This document shows, piece after piece, positions 35,317 to 46,051 of a stretch of DNA of 64,000 nt (positions are counted from its first letter, which is position 1; every line of letters begins with the position of its first letter). This DNA comes from Megamonas hypermegale. Lineage in GTDB: Bacteria; Bacillota; Negativicutes; Selenomonadales; Selenomonadaceae. The translations under genes and the position numbers were made by a program. The notes under the pieces were generated by a model. It ran no database searches and was not told the origin of the DNA. It was given only the letters and a program-made list of their open reading frames with translations. The stretch is taken from assembly GCA_002314325.1 (NCBI GenBank), contig DCFC01000035.1, positions 178,606 to 242,605 on the forward strand, written 5' to 3'.

Positions 35317-35479
35317 CTTATATTATATATTATTTTATAATGGTTTGCAAGTTTAACCTATATAAATCTTTACAAAATCGATTAACGGAATGCTCCATTA
35401 TGCGCCTGAATTCGGAATTTAAGCGAAAAACTATGTTATAATGAAAATACAATATTAATATAGACAGGAGAAATGAACT

Positions 35480-35674
35480 ATGTTTGGACTCGGTATTCCG
35501 GAACTCGTTTTAATTTTAGTAATCGCACTCGTTATTTTCGGCCCGAAAAAACTGCCGGAAATAAGCCGTTCCATCGGTAAAAGCATTAACGAATTCAGAA
35601 ATTCAACATCAGACATCACCGAAACGGCAAAAACGATTAAAGATGTATCCGATGTTGCCAAAAAACTGAAATAA
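35480..35674 (+). CDS. tatA: Sec-independent protein translocase protein TatA
   Basis: A 64-residue TatA/E: one N-terminal membrane helix (ELVLILVIALVIFGPKKLPE, with the FGPKKLPE hinge), then an amphipathic helix and a polar tail. It forms the Tat pore that exports folded cofactor-containing proteins. No tatC is in the window. Its placement beside molybdenum-cofactor genes suits export of molybdoenzymes. AGGAG precedes the start. Confidence 0.93.
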   Translation: MFGLGIPELVLILVIALVIFGPKKLPEISRSIGKSINEFRNSTSDITETAKTIKDVSDVAKKLK

Positions 35675-35695
35675 ATCGAGGTATGTATTTTATTC

Positions 35696-36181
35696 ATGAA
35701 TTTTACACATTTTAATCATTTCAATAGTGAAGGAAACGCTGTCATGGTCGATGTGGGCGACAAAGAAATTACGACCCGCATTGCTGTTGCCGAAGGCTCT
35801 ATCAAAGTCAACAGCGAAGTTTTCTACGCCGTAAAGAACAATACGGCTAAAAAAGGCGATGTCCTCGCCGTTGCCCGCATCGCCGGTATTATGGCGGCAA
35901 AAAAGACAAGCGATATCATTCCGCTGTGTCATCCGCTTTTTATCACTAAGGCCGCCGTTGATTTCACGCTTAACGAAACGGATTTAACGATTACAGCCAC
36001 CGCCCAGGTAAAAGTAAACGGCAAAACGGGCGTGGAAATGGAAGCCCTGCACGCTGTCAGCGCCGCTCTTTTAACAATCTATGACATGTGCAAGGCGCTC
36101 GACCGCTCTATGGAAATTCAAAACATTCATCTTCTACACAAAGAAGGCGGTAAATCGGGAATTTACGACAGAAAGGCATGA
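35696..36181 (+). CDS. moaC: Cyclic pyranopterin monophosphate synthase
   Basis: A 161-residue MoaC converting the MoaA product to cPMP in molybdenum cofactor synthesis. Signatures: [32 protein letters not shown], and [20 protein letters not shown] with the family's catalytic Asp. 21 bp after tatA; its stop overlaps the MOSC start by 4 bp. Confidence 0.95.
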   Translation: MNFTHFNHFNSEGNAVMVDVGDKEITTRIAVAEGSIKVNSEVFYAVKNNTAKKGDVLAVARIAGIMAAKKTSDIIPLCHPLFITKAAVDFTLNETDLTITATAQVKVNGKTGVEMEALHAVSAALLTIYDMCKALDRSMEIQNIHLLHKEGGKSGIYDRKA

Positions 36182-36621
36182 TTATGGGAAAAATTTTAGC
36201 TGTATGTATCAGCGAAAAAAAGGGAACATTGAAAAAAGCCGTACCTTTCGGCACGATGATAAAAGATTTCGGACTGGAAAACGACGCTCACGCCGGTAAA
36301 TGGCACCGCCAGATAAGCCTGCTTGCCGTCGAAGCAGTACAGCGCTTTTCCGCCAAATACAAAATAGACGTACCCGCCGGTGCATTCGGCGAAAATCTGC
36401 TCGTTGAAGGCATTGACTTAAAAAATCTGCCGATAGGCACCAGACTAAAATGCAATGACATTATACTGGAAATCACGCAAATCGGCAAAAAATGCCACCT
36501 CGGCTGCAATATTCAAAAACAGACCGGCGAATGTATCATGCCGAATGAAGGCGTTTTCGCCGTTGTCTTAAACGGCGGTACTGTAAAAGTGAACGATACG
36601 ATTACGATAGAAGGTGATTAA
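36178..36621 (+). CDS. MOSC-domain protein
   Basis: A 147-residue stand-alone MOSC domain, as in the small MOSC proteins fused to or next to Mog[21 protein letters not shown] and [14 protein letters not shown] are family motifs, and the conserved Cys is in [23 protein letters not shown] proteins bind sulfur carriers or molybdenum cofactor. Start overlaps moaC by 4 bp; mogA begins on the next base after its stop, so the three are coupled. Confidence 0.9.
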   Translation: MIMGKILAVCISEKKGTLKKAVPFGTMIKDFGLENDAHAGKWHRQISLLAVEAVQRFSAKYKIDVPAGAFGENLLVEGIDLKNLPIGTRLKCNDIILEITQIGKKCHLGCNIQKQTGECIMPNEGVFAVVLNGGTVKVNDTITIEGD

Positions 36622-37110
36622 ATGTTCAAAGCAGCTGTTATAACAGCCAGTGATAAGGGGGCACAGGAACTGCGGGAAGATTTAAGCGGACCGTGTATAA
36701 AAAAAATTCTGGAAAAAGCAAGTTACGAAGTTGTATCTATAGATATTCTGCCTGATGACAGAAATCTAATTGCAGATAAACTAATCGAGCTGTCCGATAG
36801 AAAAATTCCGCTTATCCTTACGACAGGCGGAACGGGTTTTGCGCCGCGCGACAATACGCCGGAAGCCACCCGCGACGTTATCGAAAAAGAAACGCCGGGT
36901 ATCAGCGAAGCTATCCGTGCTGAAAGTTTAAAAATAACACCGCGCGCCATGCTCAGCCGCGCCGTCTCCGGTATCAGGAAACAGTCTTTAATCATCAATC
37001 TGCCGGGCAGCCCGAAAGCCGTCAGAGAATGTCTCGACTTTATCCTGCCGACACTGGAGCACGGTCTTAATATCATGCTCAGTCTCGACAGTGAATGTGC
37101 CCGAAAATAG
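36622..37110 (+). CDS. mogA: Molybdopterin adenylyltransferase (MogA/MoaB family)
   Basis: A 162-residue MogA/MoaB-fold protein. It activates molybdopterin with ATP before Mo insertion. LILTTGGTGFAPRDNTPEAT is the substrate-binding signature and IINLPGSPKAVRECLDF the C-terminal one. It ends in a terminator shared with the convergent hsdR gene. Confidence 0.93.
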   Translation: MFKAAVITASDKGAQELREDLSGPCIKKILEKASYEVVSIDILPDDRNLIADKLIELSDRKIPLILTTGGTGFAPRDNTPEATRDVIEKETPGISEAIRAESLKITPRAMLSRAVSGIRKQSLIINLPGSPKAVRECLDFILPTLEHGLNIMLSLDSECARK

Positions 37111-37112
37111 AA

Positions 37113-37148
37113 AAGAAGCCTTTTGCTCTTTGCAAAGGGCTTCTTTTT
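37113..37148. terminator. Bidirectional terminator between mogA and hsdR
   Basis: AGAAGCCTTTTGC / GCAAAGGGCTTCT stem with T tracts on both strands. Confidence 0.88.
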
Positions 37149-37161
37149 CTATATTAAATCA

Positions 37162-40100
37162 TTATACTAAGCCGAAATATTTTTCAAAAAATGCCTGCAA
37201 TCTGCCGATTATCGTTTTTTTCTTTTTATTGCGACCGCCGCCGAAACGCGATACAGGCGGCATAAATTTATCAATATCCGTGCCTGTTGTTTTCAAAAAT
37301 CCGTCTCTAAATGAATTATCGACAAATTTATGTGCTTCCTCCGACTTTAATTTTTCTTCTTTAATAATGACTGCCAGTTCTTCATCTTTAGCCTTATTTA
37401 CAAAAATTTTCCAATCATCTTCCACATGCGAAGCTGTATTTATACTGGAAACAAAATCATGTATCAGTTTTTTCTTACTGCGAAGATGAATACTGCTGTC
37501 TATCGCCCTGTCAATCGTTGCTAAAACAGTTTTATCCTTGCAGTTTCCTTCATGATATTTAGCTACAAGCATCAAAATGTAATCAATATTGACTTCCACC
37601 TGTTTTATAAGTTCAATTTCAAATACTACATCTTCATTAATATTTTCTTTCTCTACATCATTCTGCTTTTTCATATCCTGATATATATCTATATACATAC
37701 TTTGATAATCTTGAAACATTCTATCTGACATCTGCTTATCATCTTTGAACCGGTCAAATGAAGTTAAAATATTTCGCAAACGCAAAATCGAACCGAATAA
37801 TTTCACAAATTCTTTCTTCTCATTTTCGCTTACAATCATTTCACCTAAAGGAAATTCATTCGTCAACTCCGCCACCAAGTCAACATAACCTTTATGATAT
37901 CCGCCGTTTTCCTCAAAACCGTAATAATAATCATCAAAGCTCTTTAAAAGTACAATTCCCCGGGCTTTTTTATCACCAAATAAAGTCAAAGCTTCATTAG
38001 TTTCTTGTTCTAAATTTCTAAAGCAGACAATATTTCCATACGTTTTCACAGAATTTAAAATACGGTTCGTTCTTGAAAAAGCCTGTATAAGTCCGTGATA
38101 TTTTAAATTTTTATCTACCCAAAGCGTATTTAATGTCGTCGCATCAAAACCGGTTAAAAACATATTTACTACTATCAGTAAATCAACTTCACGATTTTTT
38201 ACCCGCTGTGATAAGTCCTTATAGTAGTTCTGAAATTTATCCGCTGATGTATCGAAATCCGTTTTAAATTCAGCATTATACTCAGCAATAGCTCTTTCTA
38301 AAAAATCACGTGAAGATATATCCAGCCTATCCGCTTCAAAACCTTCTTCCGGCAAAACATCATCCGGTGTTTCCTCATTGGCACAAAAGCTGAAAATAGT
38401 TGCTATAGTTAATTTTTTCGCCGAATTATTGAGCTGTCGTTTAAATTCGTTATAATATTTTATCGCCATGGAAATATTGTCTACCGCCAGTATCGAATTA
38501 AAACCTGCCACACGTTTTCCCTTCAAAGCATAGAAACTATTGCGTTTCGTCTTCTGGTCAAAATGTTCCAGAATATATTCTACGATTTTACTGATACGCT
38601 CCTGTGCCTGTAATGCTTTTTCCTTATCAATACCGCTTATATTTTCATCATGAATATTATCCTTTTCCTTAATCGTATTTATATAATCAATCCGAAACGG
38701 CAGTACATTTCCGTCATTAATCGCATCAACGATTGTATACATATGCAGTCTATTACCGAACGCCTGTTCAGTTGTTCTAAGCAAAGGATTTTTGCCGCCT
38801 GCGGAATTTTTGGCAAATATCGGCGTTCCCGTAAAACCGAATAAATGGTATTTTTTAAAACTTTTCGTGATTTTCTGGTGCATTTGTCCGAACTGGCTGC
38901 GATGACATTCATCAAAAATAATTACAATATGCTTCTTATAAACAGGATGACTTTTATGCTTCTGCATAAATACATTCAATTTTTGAATTGTCGTGATGAT
39001 AATCCTCACATTATCATCTTCAAGCTGCTTTTGTAAAATTTTCGTACTCGTATTGCTGTTAGCTGCACCTTTAGCAAATTTATCATACTCTTTCATTGTC
39101 TGATAATCCAAATCGCTTCTATCCACAACAAAAAGAACTTTATCTATATACGGCAACTTTGTAGCCAACTGCGCCGTTTTGAACGAAGTCAACGTTTTAC
39201 CGCTTCCCGTCGTATGCCATATATAACCGCCCGCCTGAATACTGCCCATTAAATTATAATTGTTGGCAACTTCTATACGATTTAAAATCCTTTCCGTTGC
39301 CGCTATCTGATACGGTCGCATGACAAGCAACAGATTTTCACTCGTAAATACACAATATTTCGTTAAAATATTTAAAAGCGTATGTTTGGCAAAAAATGTC
39401 TTGGTAAAATCGACTAAATCATTTATAATTCTGTTATTTCCGTCTGCCCAATAAGACGTAAATTCAAAACTATTGCTTGTTTTCTTAGAACTTTTTCCAC
39501 TTGCATTACTTATCTCATTTATATGACTGATACGTGTTGTATTAGAATAATATTTCGTATTCGTGCCGTTGGAAATAACGAAAATCTGCACAAAATTATA
39601 CAGCCCGCAACCTGCCCAAAAACTGTCTTTCTGATAACGGTTAATCTGATTGAACGCCTCTCTTATCGCTACGCCGCGCCGCTTTAATTCAACATGCACA
39701 AGCGGCAGACCATTAACCAGAATTGTAACATCATAACGAGTTGCATGATTGCCTTTTTTCTCTGTATACTGATTAATTACCTGCAAACGGTTGTTATGAA
39801 TATCTTCCTTATCCAGCAGATAAATATTTTTGTTGGAATTATCATCACGCTGCAAAACCTGAATATAATCATGCTGAATTTTATATGTCTTTTCAACTAT
39901 TCCGTCCTGCCCGTTGGCAATAACCTCGCTAAAAAATCTTTTCCATTCATTATCCGTAAAAGCATAATTGTTCAAAAGCTCCAGCTGTCGCCGTAGATTT
40001 GCAATCAAATCCGCCTCTTTGTGAATTTGCAGATATTCATAGCCCTGCTTTGTCAATCTGTCAATAAACGCTCTTTCCAAATCCGCTTCCGTCTGATAAT

Positions 40101-40185
40101 TTTCCGCATGATAACCTTCTTTTTCATATTCCGCTACTACAGTATAATTATTATTTTCCGCCACAAGATTATATGATACCGCCAT
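37162..40185 (-). CDS. hsdR: Type I restriction endonuclease, R (motor and nuclease) subunit
   Basis: A 1007-residue HsdR. The N-terminal nuclease core has LVHVELKRRGVAIREAFNQI (PD-(D/E)XK, E-x-K). The superfamily 2 motor follows: Walker A TTGSGKTLTSFKTA, Walker B IIFDECHRSQFG, and LFGFTGTPIF, then the C-terminal domain. It translocates DNA and cleaves at a distance when HsdM/HsdS finds unmethylated sites. It is separated from hsdS' by about 450 bp that hold a plus-strand small gene. The last ~25 residues are basic. No frameshift seen, so the enzyme is likely functional. Confidence 0.95.
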   Translation of the reverse strand: MAVSYNLVAENNNYTVVAEYEKEGYHAENYQTEADLERAFIDRLTKQGYEYLQIHKEADLIANLRRQLELLNNYAFTDNEWKRFFSEVIANGQDGIVEKTYKIQHDYIQVLQRDDNSNKNIYLLDKEDIHNNRLQVINQYTEKKGNHATRYDVTILVNGLPLVHVELKRRGVAIREAFNQINRYQKDSFWAGCGLYNFVQIFVISNGTNTKYYSNTTRISHINEISNASGKSSKKTSNSFEFTSYWADGNNRIINDLVDFTKTFFAKHTLLNILTKYCVFTSENLLLVMRPYQIAATERILNRIEVANNYNLMGSIQAGGYIWHTTGSGKTLTSFKTAQLATKLPYIDKVLFVVDRSDLDYQTMKEYDKFAKGAANSNTSTKILQKQLEDDNVRIIITTIQKLNVFMQKHKSHPVYKKHIVIIFDECHRSQFGQMHQKITKSFKKYHLFGFTGTPIFAKNSAGGKNPLLRTTEQAFGNRLHMYTIVDAINDGNVLPFRIDYINTIKEKDNIHDENISGIDKEKALQAQERISKIVEYILEHFDQKTKRNSFYALKGKRVAGFNSILAVDNISMAIKYYNEFKRQLNNSAKKLTIATIFSFCANEETPDDVLPEEGFEADRLDISSRDFLERAIAEYNAEFKTDFDTSADKFQNYYKDLSQRVKNREVDLLIVVNMFLTGFDATTLNTLWVDKNLKYHGLIQAFSRTNRILNSVKTYGNIVCFRNLEQETNEALTLFGDKKARGIVLLKSFDDYYYGFEENGGYHKGYVDLVAELTNEFPLGEMIVSENEKKEFVKLFGSILRLRNILTSFDRFKDDKQMSDRMFQDYQSMYIDIYQDMKKQNDVEKENINEDVVFEIELIKQVEVNIDYILMLVAKYHEGNCKDKTVLATIDRAIDSSIHLRSKKKLIHDFVSSINTASHVEDDWKIFVNKAKDEELAVIIKEEKLKSEEAHKFVDNSFRDGFLKTTGTDIDKFMPPVSRFGGGRNKKKKTIIGRLQAFFEKYFGLV

Positions 40186-40271
40186 AATATTTCACCTTTA
40201 TTTTCTTGATAATTTCATTCTATATGGACAAAAAGCCACGGAGATGCCGCTCCATGGCTTTTTCATATTTG

Positions 40272-40300
40272 TTGTTTACATTTTCCTATAATGCTATAAT
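40272..40300 (+). promoter_or_regulatory. Promoter of the 39-aa peptide gene
   Basis: TTGTTT (40272-40277), 17 bp, TATAAT (40295-40300); start predicted near 40307. Confidence 0.65.
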
Positions 40301-40364
40301 AAAAAAGGCAAGTATTTATATAGTTTGCTGATTACCTGTCATTCACATGATGGGAGGTGATAGC

Positions 40365-40484
40365 ATGAGTATAAATGATTTAATCATTCTAGTGCTTGAT
40401 ATCGCTATTAACAATAGCTTATCAATTGCCGTGGCTTTTACTGCTATGCTTATCGTTATTGCTTTTGCATTTAATGACCGCTAA
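40365..40484 (+). CDS. 39-residue hydrophobic peptide of unknown function
   Basis: ATG start 6 bp after GGGAGGTGA. The peptide starts MSINDLIILVLDIAINNSL, continues with a hydrophobic stretch (IAVAFTAMLIVIAFAF) and ends NDR: one or two membrane segments and almost no charge. The predicted mRNA 5' end (40309-40326) is complementary over 18 nt, with one G-U pair, to 40576-40593 downstream. Such 5'-3' closure is known from some type I toxin mRNAs. No clear antisense promoter or terminator is visible. It lies opposite to and between hsdS' and hsdR. I do not recognise the family. Confidence 0.55.
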   Translation: MSINDLIILVLDIAINNSLSIAVAFTAMLIVIAFAFNDR

Positions 40485-40633
40485 TCATTAATGCTTTAAT
40501 CAGCCGTATTGGCGGGACTACACTTATGCACCACTATTATGTCTGATAGGTGGTCAGTTGCCGGCAAGCGTAAAAAAACTGTATAAATACTTGTCATTTT
40601 ATTTGCTTTTAACAGCTACATTATAACGCATAA

Positions 40634-41135
40634 CTATTTGATTTGCAATTCCTTAAACGATAGCAGTTTATCGCGATAATATTCATACTGCTGCTGCTGA
40701 AGTTTTATCTCCGCCGGTAGACCGCAGATTATATCATTGCATAACTTATCAAAACGGTCTAGGATATTAACTATTCTCTGCTGTTCTTCCAATGAAGGCA
40801 CAGGAATTTTTATTTTATTCAAGATTGTTTGCGTTAAACTCGGCACACCACCTGCTTTATTTAAAGTTTCCAATCGTAAAGTTTTTAAGTAGTAATAAAA
40901 AAACTTCGGCAAAATTATTTTAGTGTTTATCTTCGTATAAAAAATAGTATCTACCGTCCAAAACGGTTTATCCACATAATAAAGATTATTCAATGAACCT
41001 TTTCGAGGAATTAGTACGGAAGGTTTATCATAAGCAAAACTATTTATATACGTCATAATTCCACCGCTTCCATAAACAGGGAATTTACCTTCACCGAAAT
41101 TTTTATAATCTTTACCATTGCAGATTTTAGCTACT

Positions 41136-41161
<26 letters not shown>
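40634..41161 (-). CDS. hsdS' : third target-recognition domain, out of frame in the present repeat state
   Basis: Open frame encoding a complete extra TRD plus conserved helix: WLKLNEVAKICNGKDYKNF, then VYGSGGIMTYINSFAYDK, ending with LEEQQRIVNILDRF and NDIICGLPAEIKLQQQQYEYY. It has no ribosome binding site at its first ATG (41056), and sense coding begins upstream of it, right at the AAGC repeat. It is therefore the 3' part of hsdS, reached only when the repeat changes length. With 16 or 19 repeat units instead of 17, hsdS reads straight into it to give about 629 or 633 residues. Confidence 0.85.
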
Positions 41162-42519
<1,358 letters not shown>

Positions 42520-42527
<8 letters not shown>

Positions 42528-44094
42528 TATCATCACCTTCTATTTCAGCAATGATTTTGTCTATTTCCGCCCGCAGTATCTGTTCTCTTGCCACGATTTT
42601 TTTCAACTCTGCATTAAGGGCTTTTATATCTATCTTCTCTCTTGTATCTTCTTTTTCAACATAGGTGCTAACGGATAAATTATAATCTTCTTTGGCAATA
42701 TCGCTGTTTGTTACCAGCTTGCTGATATATTCTTTATCTTTGCGGTCTGCATAAATTTCTACGATATGATTTATATTTTCCTGCGTCAGTTTATTGCTAT
42801 TCGTTACCTTGATAAATTCTTTGGCGGCGTCAATAAATAAAGTAGCATTATCTGTTTTTGATTTTTTCAGTACCATAATGCAGGTAGCAATACTCGTACC
42901 ATAGAAAAGATTGTCCGGTAGCTGAATAATCGTGTCGATATAGTTGTTATCGATTAAATATTTGCGGATTTTCTGCTCCGCCCCGCCGCGGTACATCACC
43001 CCCGGAAAGCAGACAATCGCCGCCACTCCGTCCGTTGCCAGCCATGCAAGGGAGTGCATGATAAATGCCAAATCGGCTTTTGATTTCGGCGCAAGCACGC
43101 CCGCCGGTGCAAAGCGCGGGTCATTTATCAAAAGCGTATTATCCTTACCTTCCCATTTTATAGAATATGGCGGATTGGATACAATGACTTCAAACGGTTC
43201 ATCATCCCAGTGCTTCGGATTTATAAGCGTATCGCCATGCGCAATATCGAATTTATCATAGACGATATCATGCAAAAACATATTAATACGGCAAAGATTG
43301 TACGTGGTAATATTGATTTCCTGTCCGAAAAATCCCTGCCGTACATTGTCCTTGCCCAGAATTTTCGCTGCCTTTAAAAGCAGTGAACCGCTGCCGCACG
43401 CCGGGTCGTATACCTTATTTACTTCCGTCTTGCCAAGTGTAGCAATGCGCGTCAAAAGTTCCGAAACTTCCTGTGGTGTGTAATATTCACCGCCGCTTTT
43501 GCCTGCACTCGACGCATACATACCCATTAAAAATTCATACGCATCACCGAAAGCATCAATTGTATTATCCTGATAATCGCCCAGCTTCATATCAGCTACA
43601 CCGTTTAACAGTTTTAACAACTTTTCATTGCGCTGATTGACTGTCGCTCCCAGCTTGTTGCTGTTTACATCAATATCGGCAAAAAGTCCAGCTAAATCCT
43701 TTTCACTGCCAGTCCCCATCGCTGAACTCTCGATATGCTTGAAAATATTTTCCAGTGTTTCATTCAAATTTTTGTCATTTTTAGCTCGTTTACATACATT
43801 TTGAAATAATTCACTTGGCAAAATGAAAAAGCCTTTTTCTTCTACTAAGCCTTCCTTTGCCGTCTGTGCTTCTTCATCACTTAAATCAGCATAATTGAAA
43901 TCACTGTTGCCCGCTTCATGTTCCCATTTATTGACATAGGCATTAAGATTTTCCGATATGTACCGATAAAACAGCATACCGAGTACATACTGCTTGAAAT
44001 CCCAACCGTCCACGCTGCCTCTAAGGTCATTTGCTATATTCCATATTGTACGGTGAAGCTCTGCTCGTTCCTGTTCCTTTTTATTATCCGCCAT
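42520..44094 (-). CDS. hsdM: Type I restriction-modification methyltransferase subunit HsdM
   Basis: A 524-residue adenine-N6 methyltransferase. An N-terminal helical HsdM domain (WDFKQYVLGMLFYRYISENL) is followed by the SAM motif YDPACGSGSLLLKA and the catalytic NPPYSIKW. The C-terminal helix contacts HsdS. AAGGAGG lies right before the start. It begins 18 bp after the xdhC stop with no terminator or clear promoter between, so it may be transcribed from the yqeB-xdhC promoter or from within xdhC. Confidence 0.95.
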
Positions 44095-44112
44095 AAAAAC
44101 CCTCCTTATATT

Positions 44113-45090
44113 TCACTGTGCTCGTTTCTCAATCAGCTGTGCCGCAATGCTTATCGCTATTTCCGCCGGTGTCTGCGCTTTAATATCCAGCCCAATCGGC
44201 ATTACAATACTTTTTATCTCCGCTTCGCTGTAGCCGTGCTCGCGCAGGAAATTTTCCACAAAAGCTTTTTTGTGCCTGCTGCCGATTGCGCCGATATATG
44301 CCGGTTTTATCTTCAACAGCTCATTTAAAACAACAGTGTCTTTTTCATGACCGCTCGTGATAACCACGGCAAAATCCGTATTTTTCATCTGCACTTTAGC
44401 TGCAAATTCCTCATACGGCGTTATAATTATATCGCTCGCCTGCGGGAAATAATTTCTATTGGCAAATTCACTGCGCTCTTCTATCACTACATACTCAAAT
44501 TCCAGATTCGGCAGAAGTTTTGCCACCTCCTGCGCCACATAGCCGCCGCCGAACAGATATACGGTCGGGTTCTGCCGCAATACTTCCATATAACAGCCGC
44601 CCGTTTCATCTATTTGCAACAACGATTTATGCTTCAGTTGCATTTTTTCCGTATACGGCAAAACAATAAAGGAAAACTGCGCCGGCTCTTTCTGCCAGGT
44701 GATTTTTACTACGGCTTTCTGCCCGCTGCCCAGTAAATTTATCGCCGTTTCAATCTGCGGCAAGTCGTTTTTATCCAGATATTTAAGCAGCACTTTTATC
44801 TGCCCGCCGCATACCATACCGATTTGCGCCGCCGTTTTATTGTTAAGCGAAAAATCTTTTATCGCTGATTTTTTTTCCGCCAAATTTGCTTTCGCTTGCT
44901 CTACTGCCAAATATTCCAGAATACCGCCGCCGATTGTATCGATGGTCTCCCCGCTTTGCAAAATAAGCATATGCGCACCGGTGCCGCGCGGCGCTGAGCC
45001 TTTCTTTTCCGCAATCATCGCCAGCACCAGCGGTCTGTCTGCCAAGAGTTCGCTTTTTATCTTCACCAGAAAATCTTTTAAGCCAATCAC
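44113..45090 (-). CDS. xdhC: XdhC/CoxI-family molybdenum hydroxylase accessory protein
   Basis: A 325-residue XdhC-type protein that binds molybdenum cofactor and helps its sulfuration and insertion into xanthine dehydrogenase-like enzymes. N-terminal XdhC_CoxI domain (AEKKGSAPRGTGAHMLI; TIGGGILEYLAVEQA) and a C-terminal Rossmann domain (LFGGGYVAQEVAKLL; GAIGSRHKKAFVENFL). Overlaps yqeB by 4 bp. Together with yqeB, yqeC, mocA and yedF it fits the selenium-dependent hydroxylase set. Confidence 0.9.
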   Translation of the reverse strand: MIGLKDFLVKIKSELLADRPLVLAMIAEKKGSAPRGTGAHMLILQSGETIDTIGGGILEYLAVEQAKANLAEKKSAIKDFSLNNKTAAQIGMVCGGQIKVLLKYLDKNDLPQIETAINLLGSGQKAVVKITWQKEPAQFSFIVLPYTEKMQLKHKSLLQIDETGGCYMEVLRQNPTVYLFGGGYVAQEVAKLLPNLEFEYVVIEERSEFANRNYFPQASDIIITPYEEFAAKVQMKNTDFAVVITSGHEKDTVVLNELLKIKPAYIGAIGSRHKKAFVENFLREHGYSEAEIKSIVMPIGLDIKAQTPAEIAISIAAQLIEKRAQ

Positions 45091-45890
45091 TCTATCTCGC
45101 CTGCTTTCAATAAAGCGTGCATAACGGCTTCAAGCGCACCGCCGCCGATTGCCCGCGATTTATCGGAAATCGTGAAGCAATGCGATTTTTCCGCCCGCGG
45201 GTCGATATCGCCGCATTTCATCTTGTCCGTTACTATAACGCCGTCATGCAGCATGCCGCGCACAATACCGTCAATCTGCGCGTAAATTGGATTGTCTTCC
45301 GTATATGCTACGATATCGCCTTTTTTTACACTGTCGCCGATTTTAACCGCCGATTTAAACTTACCTGCACCGTTTGAACGGATAATACGCTCTGTCGTAT
45401 AACCGCCGATATTCCCCGGCACGCCCGTATTTTTTATCGCTTCGCCATTTTCAATAACTCTGCCGAGAAAATGACCGCGTTTCGTTTCTATTACATAGTC
45501 GCAATCCTTTCCGACGCAAAAGCCCGGTCCTACAGCAATCACAATCGGTGCGTCATCAATATCTGTATTGATATTTTTCTTAGCCATAATCGCATCGATA
45601 ATCACGTTCGGCTTAAACTCATCCTTAATATTTGCATCTTCATCCACAATTACGGCAATATCGCCTTTTTTCATGACTTCCTGCGCTTCGCTGTAATCAT
45701 GCACCAAAATTCCCTTAATGCCTTCTATTTCCGTCTGCCCTTCATAAACGGCATTGGAATACGCAACAGTAAGGCGCACCGTCAACGGCTGCGCAATTTC
45801 CGTCATCAATACATTAAATCCAGCGCGTCTAAGTCTCCATGCAATACCGCTTGCCAAATCGCCCGCACCTTTAATCAAAACTTTCTGCAT
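45087..45890 (-). CDS. yqeB: EF2563/YqeB-family selenium-dependent molybdenum hydroxylase system protein
   Basis: A 267-residue YqeB-type protein. VLIKGAGDLASGIAWRLRRA is a Rossmann-like start; VGPGFCVGKDCDYVIETKRG has two cysteines, and GVPGNIGGYTTERIIR follows. The family co-occurs with SelD and selenium-dependent molybdenum hydroxylases (Haft and Self); its biochemical role is unresolved. A MITE lies just upstream, between it and yqeC. Confidence 0.88.
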   Translation of the reverse strand: MQKVLIKGAGDLASGIAWRLRRAGFNVLMTEIAQPLTVRLTVAYSNAVYEGQTEIEGIKGILVHDYSEAQEVMKKGDIAVIVDEDANIKDEFKPNVIIDAIMAKKNINTDIDDAPIVIAVGPGFCVGKDCDYVIETKRGHFLGRVIENGEAIKNTGVPGNIGGYTTERIIRSNGAGKFKSAVKIGDSVKKGDIVAYTEDNPIYAQIDGIVRGMLHDGVIVTDKMKCGDIDPRAEKSHCFTISDKSRAIGGGALEAVMHALLKAGEIE

Positions 45891-45917
45891 ACAATCACAC
45901 TCTTTCTTTTTTAATAA

Positions 45918-46049
45918 CCTATCGTACTAGTTGATTTCTTAAAGCAGTATAATACTTTTTTATATTCGCTGCCTGTTATCACTTAACCTCACTGAATATA
46001 AAGTATTATACTGCTGATTACAGGCTCGATGTCTTACCAGCACAACGTA
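45918..46049 (+). mobile_element. MITE copy E (132 bp), centre inverted relative to its ends
   Basis: Outer ends CGTACTAGTTGATTTC and CCAGCACAACG match copies C and D in the same orientation, but the centre reads CACTTAACCTCACTGA, the reverse of theirs. TTTTAATAA duplications (45909-45917, 46050-46058) flank it; the right one includes the yqeC stop codon. Confidence 0.85.
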
Positions 46050-46051
46050 TT

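Noticed and set aside
40365-40593. Fst-style antisense RNA for the 39-aa peptide
   Set aside because: No good minus-strand promoter or terminator and no strong direct repeat as in the 35-kb locus; only end pairing is supported.
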